A stretch of 64,000 bases of DNA from Kosmotogaceae bacterium UBA1373 (GTDB taxonomy: Bacteria > Thermotogota > Thermotogae > Petrotogales > Kosmotogaceae), in assembly GCA_002305955.1 (NCBI GenBank), contig DBRH01000012.1, positions 229,981-293,980 of the forward strand, read 5' to 3'. A program made the position numbers and the translations under genes. The notes beneath the pieces were generated by a model that saw nothing but the letters and a program-made list of their open reading frames with translations, ran no database searches and was not told the DNA's origin. Positions 32,926 through 42,156 of this stretch are shown here, piece by piece (positions within the stretch are counted from its first letter, which is position 1; each line of letters begins with the position of its first letter).

Positions 32926-35568
32926 TTATCTGTTTTTGATGACCGCCTGTGCGGCTGCCAGCCTTGCTATCGGTACACGGTAGGGTGAGCAGCTCACGTA
33001 GTTGAGACCAACCATGTGGCAGAATTCCACTGAGGAAGGTTCTCCACCGTGTTCACCGCAGATCCCGACTTTCAGGTCCGGTCTGGTTGAACGACCCTTC
33101 TCGGTACCCATTTTGACGAGCTGTCCCACGCCAACCCTGTCGAGTTTCTGGAAGGGGTCGGTGGGAAGAATACCCTTTTCAAGATAATGACTTACGAACT
33201 TTCCATAGTCGTCTCTGCTGAACCCGAATGTCATCTGGGTTAAATCGTTGGTGCCGAAGCTGAAGAACTCGGCTTCCCTGGCGATTTCATCGGCAGTGAT
33301 AGCCGCCCTTGGCACCTCAATCATGGTTCCAACTTTGTAAACTAGATCGACACCGGCCTCCCTTATCATTTCATCGGCCGCTTTTACGATTATGGCTTTG
33401 ACGTACTTGAGTTCTTCCAGCTCGATTATGAGGGGTATCATTATTTCTGGGATTACGTTCATACCCTCTTTAACGAGCTTGATTGCGGCTCCTATGATTG
33501 CTCTGGTCTGCATTTCGGCGATCTCCGGATAAACTACCGCCAGTCTGCAGCCCCTGAAACCCATCATCGGGTTGAATTCGTGGAGCTCTTCAATAGTCGC
33601 CTTCAACTCGTAATATCCCATTCCCATCTCTTTGGCCAGGTCTCTCACGTCTTCGTCTTCTTTCGGGAGAAATTCGTGTAGAGGGGGATCGAGAAGTCTT
33701 ATAGTAACGGGATAGCCTTCCATTGCCTTGAAGATCCCGTAGAAATCATCTTCTTGCATAGGAAGCAGTTTAGAAAGGGCTTTTTTGCGCTGCTCAAGAG
33801 TGTTGGAAGTGATCATCTGACGCATGGCAAATATCCTGTCCTCCTGGAAGAACATATGTTCCGTCCTGGTAAGACCGATACCTTCCGCGCCAAAGCCTCT
33901 CGCAATCGAAGCGTCTTTAGGTGTATCGGCGTTGGTTCTGACACCCAGCTTTCTTATTTTGTCGGCCCAGACTAGTATTTCAGCTAGAGGTCCCTCGAGT
34001 CCCTGCGGCTTCACGGAATCGAGCTTTCCCATGAAGACCTCGCCCGTAGTACCGTCTATACTCAACCAGTCTCCCTCTTTGAGGATCTTTCCGTTGACCT
34101 TCATTTCTTTGGCATGCTCGTCAACTTCGATTGCTTCGCATCCGACTATACAGGTCTTGCCCATTCCCCTGGCCACAACGGCGGCATGGGATGTCTTGCC
34201 ACCGGTAGAGGTAAGGATGCCCTGCGCGGCGGCCATTCCGGCGATGTCCTCTGGAGAGGTTTCCGGTCTGACGAGAATAACCACCTTTCCCTCTTCTTTG
34301 ACCATTCTCTCGGCTGTCTCGGGGTCGAACGCGATAACTCCAGAAGCTGCTCCTGGAGAAGCGGCGATGCCCTTGGCAAGTTTTTCAGCGCTTTCCAGGG
34401 TTTCGTTAGTGAAGTAGGGATGGAGAAGAGTCTCGATATGTTCGGGAGTGACTCTCATTATGGCTTCTTCCTTGGATATTAGTCCTTCTTTAACCAGATC
34501 AACGGCAATCTTCACACTCGCGTAGGGTGTTCTCTTTCCATTCCTTGTCTGAAGGAGATAAAGCGTACCGTGTTCGACCGTGAATTCGATATCCTGCATG
34601 TCCCTGTAGTGCTTTTCCAGTTTTTCGAAGATATCGAGCAACTGGTTGTAAGCGGCCGGGTTGATCTCATGAAGCCTCGTCATCGGGTAAGGAGTCCTGG
34701 TACCGGCAACTACGTCTTCACCTTGCGCGTTTGGCAGGTACTCTCCGTAGAATTTTCTTTCACCCGTGTTGGGATCTCTTGTGAAGGCAACGCCTGTACC
34801 GCTGTCATCCCCGGTGTTTCCGAAAACCATGGTGCATATGTTAACGGCCGTTCCGAGAAGATCACCCTCCTTCACTCCATTGAGCGCCCTGTATTTGATG
34901 GCTCTTTCATTCATCCAGCTTCCAAAAACAGCATTAGTCGACATCCAAAGCTGCTCCCATGGATCCTGAGGGAATTCTTTGCCGGCCTTTTTGTAGACTT
35001 CCAGGTATCTCTTAACCACTTCTTCCATATCCGTGGCATCCAGTTCGGTATCGAGTTTCACGCCCTTCTCTTTTTTAACGCTGGCAAGAGCCTTTTCAAA
35101 CTCGGAATGCTCTATCTTGAGCACTACATCTCCGAACATCTGAAGGAACCTTCTGTAAGCGTCGTAGCAGAACCTGGGATTTCCCGATTCGTTTATGAGC
35201 CCTGTGACTGTCTCGTTGTTGAGGCCCAGGTTAAGAATCGTATCCATCATTCCTGGCATGGAGATGGCCGCTCCCGACCTCACAGATACCAGAAGCGGTC
35301 TTTCGGCAGAGCCAAAGCCTTTGCCGGTTTCTTTCTCGAGCATTTCCATTGCCGCTTTGACCTCGCCGGTGAGTTCACCAGGGTATTTTTCACCGTGATC
35401 GTAGTAGTACTTGCAGACTTCTGTAGAGATCGTGAAGCCCGGGGGTACCGGGAATCCGAGTCTAACCATTTCGGCCAGATTGGCTCCTTTACCGCCCAGG
35501 AGATTCTTCATCTTCGCGTCGCCCTCGGCTTTCGTCTTACCAAAATAGTACACATATTTCCTCGACAC
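32926..35568 (-). CDS. ppdK: Pyruvate, phosphate dikinase
   Basis: The 880-residue enzyme interconverts pyruvate + ATP + Pi and phosphoenolpyruvate + AMP + PPi. The N-terminal ATP-grasp domain has LLGGKGANLAEMVRLGFPVPPG, the central swivelling domain has the phospho-His motif GGKTSHAAVVARGMG, and the C-terminal PEP domain has GFRGCRLAVVYPE, SFGTNDLTQMTFG and the catalytic Cys in GICGEHGG. The GTG start at 35568 has GGGAGG at about 8 nt. In anaerobes it often acts as a PPi-linked glycolytic enzyme. It is monocistronic with an extended -10 promoter. Confidence 0.95.
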   Translation of the reverse strand: MSRKYVYYFGKTKAEGDAKMKNLLGGKGANLAEMVRLGFPVPPGFTISTEVCKYYYDHGEKYPGELTGEVKAAMEMLEKETGKGFGSAERPLLVSVRSGAAISMPGMMDTILNLGLNNETVTGLINESGNPRFCYDAYRRFLQMFGDVVLKIEHSEFEKALASVKKEKGVKLDTELDATDMEEVVKRYLEVYKKAGKEFPQDPWEQLWMSTNAVFGSWMNERAIKYRALNGVKEGDLLGTAVNICTMVFGNTGDDSGTGVAFTRDPNTGERKFYGEYLPNAQGEDVVAGTRTPYPMTRLHEINPAAYNQLLDIFEKLEKHYRDMQDIEFTVEHGTLYLLQTRNGKRTPYASVKIAVDLVKEGLISKEEAIMRVTPEHIETLLHPYFTNETLESAEKLAKGIAASPGAASGVIAFDPETAERMVKEEGKVVILVRPETSPEDIAGMAAAQGILTSTGGKTSHAAVVARGMGKTCIVGCEAIEVDEHAKEMKVNGKILKEGDWLSIDGTTGEVFMGKLDSVKPQGLEGPLAEILVWADKIRKLGVRTNADTPKDASIARGFGAEGIGLTRTEHMFFQEDRIFAMRQMITSNTLEQRKKALSKLLPMQEDDFYGIFKAMEGYPVTIRLLDPPLHEFLPKEDEDVRDLAKEMGMGYYELKATIEELHEFNPMMGFRGCRLAVVYPEIAEMQTRAIIGAAIKLVKEGMNVIPEIMIPLIIELEELKYVKAIIVKAADEMIREAGVDLVYKVGTMIEVPRAAITADEIAREAEFFSFGTNDLTQMTFGFSRDDYGKFVSHYLEKGILPTDPFQKLDRVGVGQLVKMGTEKGRSTRPDLKVGICGEHGGEPSSVEFCHMVGLNYVSCSPYRVPIARLAAAQAVIKNR

Positions 35569-35603
35569 TTTGTTTCCTCCCTTCCTGAAAACTATTCGAG
35601 GCG

Positions 35604-35612
35604 ATTATAACA
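35604..35612 (-). promoter_or_regulatory. Extended -10 promoter of ppdK
   Basis: On the minus strand TG-T-TATAAT (35612-35604) is a perfect extended -10. No good -35 is visible. The start would be near 35598, giving a leader of about 30 nt before the GTG. Confidence 0.65.
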
Positions 35613-35721
35613 CAGCCTTTCACGGGTGATGTTTAGAATGAAATCACTGCCGTGCTTTAAGTACGTTCAAGGATCTTCGCTGACTAACAGTGAAGTATTC
35701 GAAACACTTTCGATTGAAGAG

Positions 35722-36891
35722 TCACCTTTTGACTTTTCTTATAAAGCGAATCTGATTGATGAATATCACCGAGATGAGTATGAGCGTCATGACGCCCACG
35801 CTTTTCAAATCGGGCCATACTTGAAGAAAATACCCTCCTATCAACGGGCCGACACCGAAGATTATGCCGACCATGGATTCGTGCACTCCTCCTTGCTTGC
35901 CATGATCGTTTTCCTGTGAGTTTAGACCGTAGAAGATCGCGAAAATGTAGGGCACCGCGTAAGTGGTGCCGCAAAGGAAAGTCACGGCGAAGAACACTGG
36001 AGCCGTTTGGGGCATGAAAAATGACAGCACGGCTGTCGAAAAAATTACCATCATCAGTATCAGGGCCTTACCGGGATTGCCGATCCAGAACTTGAATCTA
36101 CTCATGAAAATAAAAGAGAGAAAGACTCCGACGTTCGCACCAACCGTTAAAAATCCTATGTTCTCCAGAGGTAGACCGGAGGCCGAAATCAACTTTGGAA
36201 AGAGCGCCATTCCGCTCGTATATATTATCCCTGCTAGGAGGAAGGCCAGTCTGTAAGATCTTCGATACTCTTTTATTTTTGGAAGGTCGGCTTGCGGCAT
36301 CGGCTTTTTGAGCTTTTCACTGTAAGGTCCGGGGAGCGATTCGCCCCATTTTTTCCTGCTTCTGAAAATCATCACCGAACTCATAAGGGAGAGAAGGATT
36401 CCAAACATGAAGACGACCTTCGGCATCTTTTGAATTAGATAAGGACCGAGAGCCATACCGACGATATTACCGGCGCTCCAGGACAGGACGAAGCGTATCA
36501 CCGTCGTCAAAGGGTCTATACCTTCTCTCCTCTCTCCCTTGGAGATCAAACCCTCAAGAGACGGAAAGAAAAAGCCGAAGAAGAGGTTCATCCCGAAGGC
36601 GAAGAGAGTTATATCCATGACACCTCTCCAGAAAAAACCCAGATTCAGAAAAACGGCCATAGCGATCATTCCGATGGAGAGACTCTTTTTGAAGCCGATT
36701 TTATCTCCTATCCTGCCCAAAGTGCTGGCCATCGATACATAAAAGATACTCCCACCAAAGTTTATCAGCCCGATCTCTATGTATGAAAGCCCCCATTCGG
36801 CTCCTTTAACGTTTATGGATGAGGATAGTAAATACAAAAGTACCGAAAAGGAAAAAGCGTAGAAATTGAAGGAATGAAAATACTTTTTCAC
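35722..36891 (-). CDS. MFS transporter
   Basis: The 389-residue membrane protein has 12 predicted helices and the cytoplasmic loop after helix 2 reads GRIGDKIGFKKSLSIG, which fits the MFS motif A (GxLaDrxGrkxxl). GTG 36891 follows GAGGT at 8 nt; the open frame reaches 36909. It is convergent with nothing and lies between the terminator of a binding-protein gene and the ppdK promoter. Substrate cannot be inferred. Confidence 0.8.
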   Translation of the reverse strand: MKKYFHSFNFYAFSFSVLLYLLSSSINVKGAEWGLSYIEIGLINFGGSIFYVSMASTLGRIGDKIGFKKSLSIGMIAMAVFLNLGFFWRGVMDITLFAFGMNLFFGFFFPSLEGLISKGERREGIDPLTTVIRFVLSWSAGNIVGMALGPYLIQKMPKVVFMFGILLSLMSSVMIFRSRKKWGESLPGPYSEKLKKPMPQADLPKIKEYRRSYRLAFLLAGIIYTSGMALFPKLISASGLPLENIGFLTVGANVGVFLSFIFMSRFKFWIGNPGKALILMMVIFSTAVLSFFMPQTAPVFFAVTFLCGTTYAVPYIFAIFYGLNSQENDHGKQGGVHESMVGIIFGVGPLIGGYFLQVWPDLKSVGVMTLILISVIFINQIRFIRKVKR

Positions 36892-36919
36892 TGACCCATA
36901 CCTCGTCAATTAAACAATA

Positions 36920-36942
36920 AAAAAGGGAGGCGACTGCCTCCC
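36920..36942 (-). terminator. Terminator of the orphan sugar-binding protein gene
   Basis: GGGAGGC (36925-36931) and GCCTCCC (36936-36942) form a 7-bp stem with a GACT loop; on the minus strand it is followed by TTTTTTATTG. It lies 18 nt after the stop codon. Confidence 0.88.
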
Positions 36943-36960
36943 CAGATTTTACTACACTTT

Positions 36961-38223
36961 TTATTGATTGGCTATAATTCTTAGCAGTTCCTGCTCTGCC
37001 CAGGCTATACCTTCATCAACCGTTCTCTTCTGGTTGATGACGTCGCCCACCATCGTTCCGAGTACGTTTCTCACATCATCCCAGAGAGCAACGTTCGGAT
37101 CGACAGAACCGAAGGGGATCTGGCTTATCGGAACGGCAACGGTCGGATTCTGCTGTTCGTATGCCTTCCACTGAGGTGTATCGAGGGCAAGCTGCGTAAC
37201 CGGCATGTAGCCTGTCTTCACCGACCAGTAAGCCTGGATCTCCGGGCTTACCAGGTACTTCATGAATTTCCATGCGGCGACCTTCTGTTCGGCAGTGATG
37301 CCGGCAAACATTACTACATCCGTCCCGGCGAACGGTGGTGCCTGGACTTCCCACATCGGAACCGGTGCCCACGCCCAGCCGTGCTTTCCTCTGGAACCGC
37401 TGTCAACGTAAGAGGCTGACGCTATAGTTTCGATGAACATAGCGATCTGACCGTCCCCGAACGGAGCGTCGAGATAACCACCCTGGAAGAGAGCGACACC
37501 GTAGGTGTGTGCCATATCGTACATGAGCTGCAGAGCTTCTTTTGCTTGCGGAGAGTTGATTATAACCTTGACCGAACCGTCGTTGAGTATTTCGACAGCT
37601 TCGCCTTTGTTGGCCCTGAGGAAGGTCATGAAATGGTCTATGGTCGTTCTGAAACCGAATCCGTACTGGTCGATGGTCCCGTCTTTGTTCTTGTCCTCGG
37701 TAAGCATCATGGCCGCGAAGAGCAGGTCTTCCATCGTTTTTGGGACTTCAAGGCCGTACTGTTCGAAGAGATCGGTGTTGTAGTAGAGAACATATGTACT
37801 CTTGTTGAAGGGCACGGCGTAGATCGTGCTTCCCCAGGTCACCATTCTCTTGAAAGGCGACCAGATGGCGGCCCATTCTTCGTCGGTCAGACCGGCTTCG
37901 GGATCGGCGATAAGGGTATTCAGTTCCTGCACGACGCCCCTGGGGATCAATCTGGCTGTCCAGTTTCCGTAAGCCTGAGAGAGGGCCGGAAGGGTGTTAC
38001 TTTCAGCACTCACGAGGAGTTTTTGCTGCAATGCATTGTAGTTACCCACGTAGATAGCCTTGACTTCGATATCCGGGTTGGCTTCGTTGAACGAATTCAC
38101 GATCTCTGTAACGGTCGTTCCCTGTGCGCCACCCATTGCGTGCCAGAACTCGATTTCCGTCTTCGCCATTACGAAGACTGCGAGAATCGCAAACATCACT
38201 ACTAGAAGAATACTTTTGCGCAT
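36961..38223 (-). CDS. Orphan sugar ABC transporter substrate-binding protein (UgpB-like)
   Basis: The 420-residue protein has a signal peptide (residues about 1-20, RKSILLVVMFAILAVFVMA) and a family 1 binding-protein fold: TEIEFWHAMGGAQGTTVTEIVNSFN, VGNYNALQQKLLVSAESN and NKSTYVLYYNTDLFEQYGLE. These resemble glycerol-3-phosphate or maltodextrin binding proteins (UgpB/MalE). It has its own promoter and terminator and no permease beside it, so it must serve a transporter encoded elsewhere. AGGAGG precedes the ATG. Confidence 0.85.
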   Translation of the reverse strand: MRKSILLVVMFAILAVFVMAKTEIEFWHAMGGAQGTTVTEIVNSFNEANPDIEVKAIYVGNYNALQQKLLVSAESNTLPALSQAYGNWTARLIPRGVVQELNTLIADPEAGLTDEEWAAIWSPFKRMVTWGSTIYAVPFNKSTYVLYYNTDLFEQYGLEVPKTMEDLLFAAMMLTEDKNKDGTIDQYGFGFRTTIDHFMTFLRANKGEAVEILNDGSVKVIINSPQAKEALQLMYDMAHTYGVALFQGGYLDAPFGDGQIAMFIETIASASYVDSGSRGKHGWAWAPVPMWEVQAPPFAGTDVVMFAGITAEQKVAAWKFMKYLVSPEIQAYWSVKTGYMPVTQLALDTPQWKAYEQQNPTVAVPISQIPFGSVDPNVALWDDVRNVLGTMVGDVINQKRTVDEGIAWAEQELLRIIANQ

Positions 38224-38264
38224 CTCTTTACCTCCTTATTCAAAGTGTTTCAAGCGTCGAAGTA

Positions 38265-38273
38265 ATTATAGCA
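38265..38273 (-). promoter_or_regulatory. Extended -10 promoter of the orphan binding protein
   Basis: TG-C-TATAAT on the minus strand (38273-38265) overlaps the 3' end of coaE. The start would be near 38258, with a leader of about 35 nt. This gives the binding-protein gene a transcript independent of the coaE operon. Confidence 0.6.
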
Positions 38274-38838
38274 TTATGCCCCATTCAAAAAGAACCTCTT
38301 CCACTTTTCGCATAGTCGTGGCAGCATCTCCAGATGTGTCAACAACAGCGTCGGCAGAGTCTCTTATGCGGTCAAGATGTTGCTGGGACTGTAAGATCGA
38401 TCTGGCTTTGCATTCGGTCATTCCACGTAGCGCGAGGCGCCGCACCGTCTCTTCTGGGGAGCATTCCACCCACAAGATCTTATCGCAAAATTCCGAAAGA
38501 CCAATTTCGTGAAGCAGCGCGCCATCGATTACGTAAAGCTTGGCATCGTCGCTCATTTTCGCAAGTGCCACAGAACGAATCACTGGATGAACGATACGGT
38601 TCAACCTTTCCAGGAGTTCTGGACTTATGAAGACAGCATTTCCCAGTTTTTTTCTATCCACCGAATCTCCGGTCATTACAAATTCTCCGAACTCTCTGCG
38701 AATTTCCTCTTTCATTGAATCGAGCGCCTGGTGGCCTATTTCGTCGAGGGATACTCGGATCGCACCGGACTTTTCGAGCGCCGAAGCAATCGTAGATTTG
38801 CCAGAACCAGCCTTACCGGCTACGCCCAGCACCGTCAA
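38266..38838 (-). CDS. coaE: Dephospho-CoA kinase
   Basis: The 190-residue protein has the P-loop GVAGKAGSGKST (residues 5-16), the DEIGHQAL segment that holds the acceptor-binding Asp, HPVIR with the conserved His, and the lid-like segment ECSPEETVRRLALRG followed by RSILQSQQ. It adds the 3'-phosphate to dephospho-CoA, the last step of CoA synthesis. The TTG start overlaps the stop of the 84-aa gene by 4 bp, so translation is coupled. Last gene of the apt-pgi-orf84-coaE operon. Confidence 0.9.
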   Translation of the reverse strand: MTVLGVAGKAGSGKSTIASALEKSGAIRVSLDEIGHQALDSMKEEIRREFGEFVMTGDSVDRKKLGNAVFISPELLERLNRIVHPVIRSVALAKMSDDAKLYVIDGALLHEIGLSEFCDKILWVECSPEETVRRLALRGMTECKARSILQSQQHLDRIRDSADAVVDTSGDAATTMRKVEEVLFEWGIML

Positions 38839-39089
38839 ATCAATCTCTCACCTTTCTCCATGACGTTTATTACCACTTTTGAGATCTCGCTGGGTGAAAA
38901 CTTAAGGGCCTCTTTCTCATCGGGAGTGAGGGTTATGATATCGGCTTCAATCTCTTCCATTTCGCCGATTTTCTTCAGCAACGACTCTGATTGCGCGGAG
39001 ACGATGATATAGGTCGGAATGGTTTCCTCTAGAAAGTAAAGTTCGGTAACATCGAATTCTTCTATGAGTTTTAGCAAGTCTTCTTTCAT
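38835..39089 (-). CDS. 84-aa hypothetical protein between pgi and coaE
   Basis: The 84-residue acidic protein begins MKEDLLKLIEEFDVTELYFLEE and shows alternating helix and strand (TYIIVSAQ, ADIITLT). No known motif is seen. Its start overlaps the pgi stop by 4 bp (ATGA) and its stop overlaps the coaE start by 4 bp, so it is fully embedded in the operon and surely translated. A small regulatory or adaptor role is possible; nothing specific can be claimed. Confidence 0.65.
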   Translation of the reverse strand: MKEDLLKLIEEFDVTELYFLEETIPTYIIVSAQSESLLKKIGEMEEIEADIITLTPDEKEALKFSPSEISKVVINVMEKGERLI

Positions 39090-40450
39090 AGTTCAAACCT
39101 CCAGGAGGTCTTCTCCTCGTATCTATCTCTGATTTCCTCGTAACCCCTGCGCCCCATGAAGGCGTAAGTAAGTTTCTTTCCAAGTTCAACCCCCGGCTGA
39201 TCGTAAGGGTTTATTCGAAGCATGCTTCCTGCGATCGCGGTCTGTATTTCGTAAGATATTATGAACTCCCCGACGTGGAAAGCATCGATCTGTGGGAAAG
39301 TGATCGTCAGGTTGGGAATTCCGTTGGATGCGAGCGCTATCGAAGTCCCTCTGAGTTCTGCATTCAACAGCTCGGCCAGTTCAACGCCGTTCAGGTAGGA
39401 CAGTGCCTCGACATCGGAATGGATAAACGGAACTGTGAGCTGATTTCCAAAGTCTTCAAGCTTTATAAAAGTTATCACTTTATCCTTTGGGCCTTCGTTG
39501 TAAAGCTGGACCTGCGAATGCTGATCTATCGCCCCAAGAGCTTTTATAGGAGTCTGGCCAGTATGTACTATTCTGCCGTTGAAATCGAACTTCTTACCCA
39601 GAGATTCGGCCCAAAGTTGTCTGTACCAGTCCGCAAGCGTATAAAGCCTGTTCGAGTAAGGCATCATAACCGATATGTTGTAGCCTTTTTTCATGTATGC
39701 GTAATGGATCAACGCATTCACGAGGGCCGGGTTGGACTTGACATTGTCCCGAAGGTACCTTTCACGGCCGAACCTGGCTCCTTCGTAGAGACCGTCGATA
39801 TCTATGCCCTCCGCTAGGGCCGAAAGAAGTCCAACCGAAGTCAGCACGCTGAAACGTCCGCCGACATCGTCGGGAATCGTCAATGTTCTTATTTTTTCGC
39901 GATCGGCTATCTCTCGCAACACGCCCTTTTCGCTATCAGTTGTGAAAATGAAATGCTCGCTTGCCGCAAGACCCAGCTTGTCGAGAAGGCCTCTTGCGAT
40001 AAGGTAATTAGACATGCATTCTGCCGTTGTACCGGATTTCGAGATGACGTTGAAAACCGTCAACTTTAGGTCCAACTCGCCCAGAATCGAGGAGACCATG
40101 TCGGGATCTACGTTGTCCAGCACGAAGATCCTGGCTTTTTTCATACGTTTCTCCCTGCTCAGGTTGTTCCAGTTTAGGGGGTTCAGCGATGAGTGAAGGG
40201 CCTGATTTCCCAGCGCGGAGCCACCGATACCTATCACCACAAAGTTTTCGAAGTTTTCCAGCCAGTCTTCCAGTGTCTTCACTTCATCCAGAATGGAATC
40301 ATCGCCCAATATTCTCAGAAAACCAGGTTCGGGCGAATTGACCTTTTCCATTATCGTTGAGGTGCTTTTACCCGTCTCAAGAAGTTCATCGAAAATCAAA
40401 CCGCTTTCAAGGGTCTCTTTGAAGGCAAAAGAAAAATCGTACTTCAGCAT
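39086..40450 (-). CDS. pgi: Glucose-6-phosphate isomerase
   Basis: The 454-residue enzyme interconverts glucose-6-phosphate and fructose-6-phosphate. Sugar-phosphate-binding loops appear as VIGIGGSALGNQAL, VISKSGTTAECMSNYLIA and DDVGGRFSVLTSVGLL; the C-terminal QPGVELGKKLTYAFMG is the second PGI signature, and Lys in it is catalytic. Length fits the bacterial short form (about 450). It follows apt by 12 nt and overlaps orf84 by 4 bp. It serves glycolysis of sugars taken up by the ABC systems in this window. Confidence 0.95.
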   Translation of the reverse strand: MLKYDFSFAFKETLESGLIFDELLETGKSTSTIMEKVNSPEPGFLRILGDDSILDEVKTLEDWLENFENFVVIGIGGSALGNQALHSSLNPLNWNNLSREKRMKKARIFVLDNVDPDMVSSILGELDLKLTVFNVISKSGTTAECMSNYLIARGLLDKLGLAASEHFIFTTDSEKGVLREIADREKIRTLTIPDDVGGRFSVLTSVGLLSALAEGIDIDGLYEGARFGRERYLRDNVKSNPALVNALIHYAYMKKGYNISVMMPYSNRLYTLADWYRQLWAESLGKKFDFNGRIVHTGQTPIKALGAIDQHSQVQLYNEGPKDKVITFIKLEDFGNQLTVPFIHSDVEALSYLNGVELAELLNAELRGTSIALASNGIPNLTITFPQIDAFHVGEFIISYEIQTAIAGSMLRINPYDQPGVELGKKLTYAFMGRRGYEEIRDRYEEKTSWRFEL

Positions 40451-40462
40451 TACTAACCTCCG

Positions 40463-40975
40463 TCAGTAAGAGATTAAAGTGCGCACATCGTAACGAGCGA
40501 GTTTCTCTCTCGGTTTCAGGAAATCCAGTTCGGCCAGGCACAATATTGAGATCACTTCACCACCGCAGCTCTCAATCATTTCGGCTATTGCTTTCATCGT
40601 TCCACCCGTCGCAAGTATATCATCCACGATCAATACTCTCTCGCCTTTATGTATTGCGTCGATATGCATCTGTAGAGTTGCCCTACCGTACTCTAGTTCG
40701 TAGTCGATCTCCAGTGTCTCAAAGGGAAGTTTGCCGGGCTTTCTCACAGGAACCAGAGCTTTTCGGGTATGAAAGGCTATTGGAGCGGCAAATATGAAGC
40801 CTCTGGCTTCCGGTGCCACTATGATATCGAAGTCAAGTCCTTCAACTAGAGAACTCATCTGTAAAATGCATTCCCTGAAAGCATCGGGATCTTTTAGCAT
40901 GGGTGTGACATCTTTGAAAATCACACCCGGTTTTGGAAAGTCTGGAATATCCCGCACAAAGACTCCTAGATCCAT
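40463..40975 (-). CDS. apt: Adenine phosphoribosyltransferase
   Basis: The 170-residue enzyme makes AMP from adenine and PRPP. It begins with the family start IRDIPDFPKPGVIFKDVTP-like sequence (here VRDIPDFPKPGVIFKDVTP) and carries the PRPP loop VLIVDDILATGGT. EARGFIFAAPIA forms part of the base pocket. The length is normal. AAGGAGGAG precedes the ATG. First gene of the minus-strand operon with pgi, orf84 and coaE; the 290-nt divergent gap to the diaphorase operon holds its promoter, which I could not fix. Confidence 0.95.
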   Translation of the reverse strand: MDLGVFVRDIPDFPKPGVIFKDVTPMLKDPDAFRECILQMSSLVEGLDFDIIVAPEARGFIFAAPIAFHTRKALVPVRKPGKLPFETLEIDYELEYGRATLQMHIDAIHKGERVLIVDDILATGGTMKAIAEMIESCGGEVISILCLAELDFLKPREKLARYDVRTLISY

Positions 40976-41210
40976 CGAATCTCCTCCTTATTAAGGCTCC
41001 TCGAACACCGGTAATTTTAACATTTAATAGACGATAAGTCTTGTATCCCCGGAATTTCTAGCCAGTCTTTATGCAAGTTGAAAAATGAAATTGAAAGCCA
41101 TTGCAGACAGATTTCGCTGATCGATCTCAGAAAGGGTATTACGAAGATTCTTTGTTTTCCAACTGTTGGGGGCATCTTAACAGACGAAACTGCCCATTTT
41201 TTCGGGCCCA

Positions 41211-41219
41211 TGTTATAAT
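41211..41219 (+). promoter_or_regulatory. Extended -10 promoter of the diaphorase operon
   Basis: TG-T-TATAAT (41211-41219) is a perfect extended -10 on the plus strand. A small GCCC/GGGC hairpin (41192-41209) just upstream occupies the -35 region. The start is near 41226, with a leader of about 42 nt. Another 250 nt to the left hold no gene. Confidence 0.65.
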
Positions 41220-41267
41220 CCATGTGTGAAATAAATAACATTCTTGGCTTAAAGGGAGGTGCAAGGG

Positions 41268-41762
41268 TTGTCTGTGGTCACATGCCCGGATTGCGAGAAT
41301 CTTTTTGCCGAACTGGACCGGTATATCGATTCCGTTAAAGACAACACGGGTGTCTTAATTAACGTTCTTCACAAAGCTCAAGAGATCTTCGGCTATCTTT
41401 CTGAAGAAGTCCAGCAGCACGTGTCGGAGAAGCTCAACGTTCCACTGAGTCAGGTCTATGGCGTCGTCACTTTCTACAACTTCTTCACCATGAAACCAAA
41501 GGGTAAGCACCAAATCAAAGTCTGCCTGGGGACGGCCTGCTATGTGAAAGGCGCCGACAAGATCATGGAGAGACTCCAGGATGAGCTGAAAGTGCCCATG
41601 AATCAACCAACTGCCGACGGAAAGTTTTCGATCCACGCTGTCAGGTGTTTGGGAGCGTGCAGTATGGCGCCGGTTGTTCTCATCGGCGAAGATGATTACT
41701 ACGGAAGGGTCACTCCAGATGAAGTGTCTAAGATACTTGACAAATACAGGAGGGCTGAATAA
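41268..41762 (+). CDS. nuoE: NuoE/HydC-like [2Fe-2S] subunit (copy 1)
   Basis: The 164-residue protein is a thioredoxin-like 24-kDa subunit. Its cluster ligands are Cys in VCLGTACYVKG (C-x4-C) and VRCLGACSMAPV (C-x3-C). In NADH dehydrogenases and electron-bifurcating Fe-hydrogenases, this subunit passes electrons to and from the NuoF/HydB flavin subunit. An additional N-terminal CPDC motif is unusual and might bind metal. The TTG start has GGGAGGTG (41254-41261) at 6 nt. Its stop overlaps the next ATG by one base (TAATG), so coupling is tight. Confidence 0.85.
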   Translation: MSVVTCPDCENLFAELDRYIDSVKDNTGVLINVLHKAQEIFGYLSEEVQQHVSEKLNVPLSQVYGVVTFYNFFTMKPKGKHQIKVCLGTACYVKGADKIMERLQDELKVPMNQPTADGKFSIHAVRCLGACSMAPVVLIGEDDYYGRVTPDEVSKILDKYRRAE

Positions 41763-42139
41763 TGGCAAAGATAAAGAGTCTTGAAGAACTCATGAAAATC
41801 AAGGAAAATGCGATGAAAGGACTTAAGATGCGCGATTCCGGCAAGAAGGGCAAGATAATCGTTGCCATGGGAACATGTGGAATAGCTGCAGGTGCCAAAG
41901 ACACTTTGAGAGCCATCGTTGATTCCCTTGATGAAAAGGGGATCGAAGATGTTGCCGTAGTTCAGTCGGGTTGTTTCGGCCTGTGCGATGTAGAGCCTAC
42001 CATCGAAGTTCATCTGGAAGGGGCCGACCCGATAATCTACGGACACGTAACCCCTGCACAGGCGAAGAGAATAATAGATCAGCACATTGTCGAGGGGAAA
42101 GTTGTCGGAGATCTCATTGTCAAAAAGGGAGAACTATAA
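41762..42139 (+). CDS. Thioredoxin-like [2Fe-2S] ferredoxin-domain protein
   Basis: The 125-residue protein resembles the free ferredoxin-like subunit encoded between the NuoE- and NuoF-type genes of clostridial and Thermotoga hydrogenase operons. The segment AMGTCGIAAGAKDTL holds one Cys and VQSGCFGLCDVEPTIEVHL two more; the lack of a fourth Cys is usual for this family as I recall it, so cluster binding is uncertain. It starts with SLEELMKIKENAMKG, also typical. It is probably an accessory electron carrier or structural subunit of the diaphorase. Confidence 0.75.
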   Translation: MAKIKSLEELMKIKENAMKGLKMRDSGKKGKIIVAMGTCGIAAGAKDTLRAIVDSLDEKGIEDVAVVQSGCFGLCDVEPTIEVHLEGADPIIYGHVTPAQAKRIIDQHIVEGKVVGDLIVKKGEL

Positions 42140-42156
42140 CGAAGAGGTGATTAGCG

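Noticed and set aside
34570..35610. 346-aa plus-strand open frame opposite ppdK
   Set aside because: It is fully antisense to the highly conserved ppdK gene, has no ribosome binding site, and its residues have no family character; it is a by-product of codon bias.
41017..41241. 74-aa minus-strand frame between apt and the diaphorase operon
   Set aside because: It lies over the diaphorase promoter, lacks a ribosome binding site and shows no protein-like pattern.
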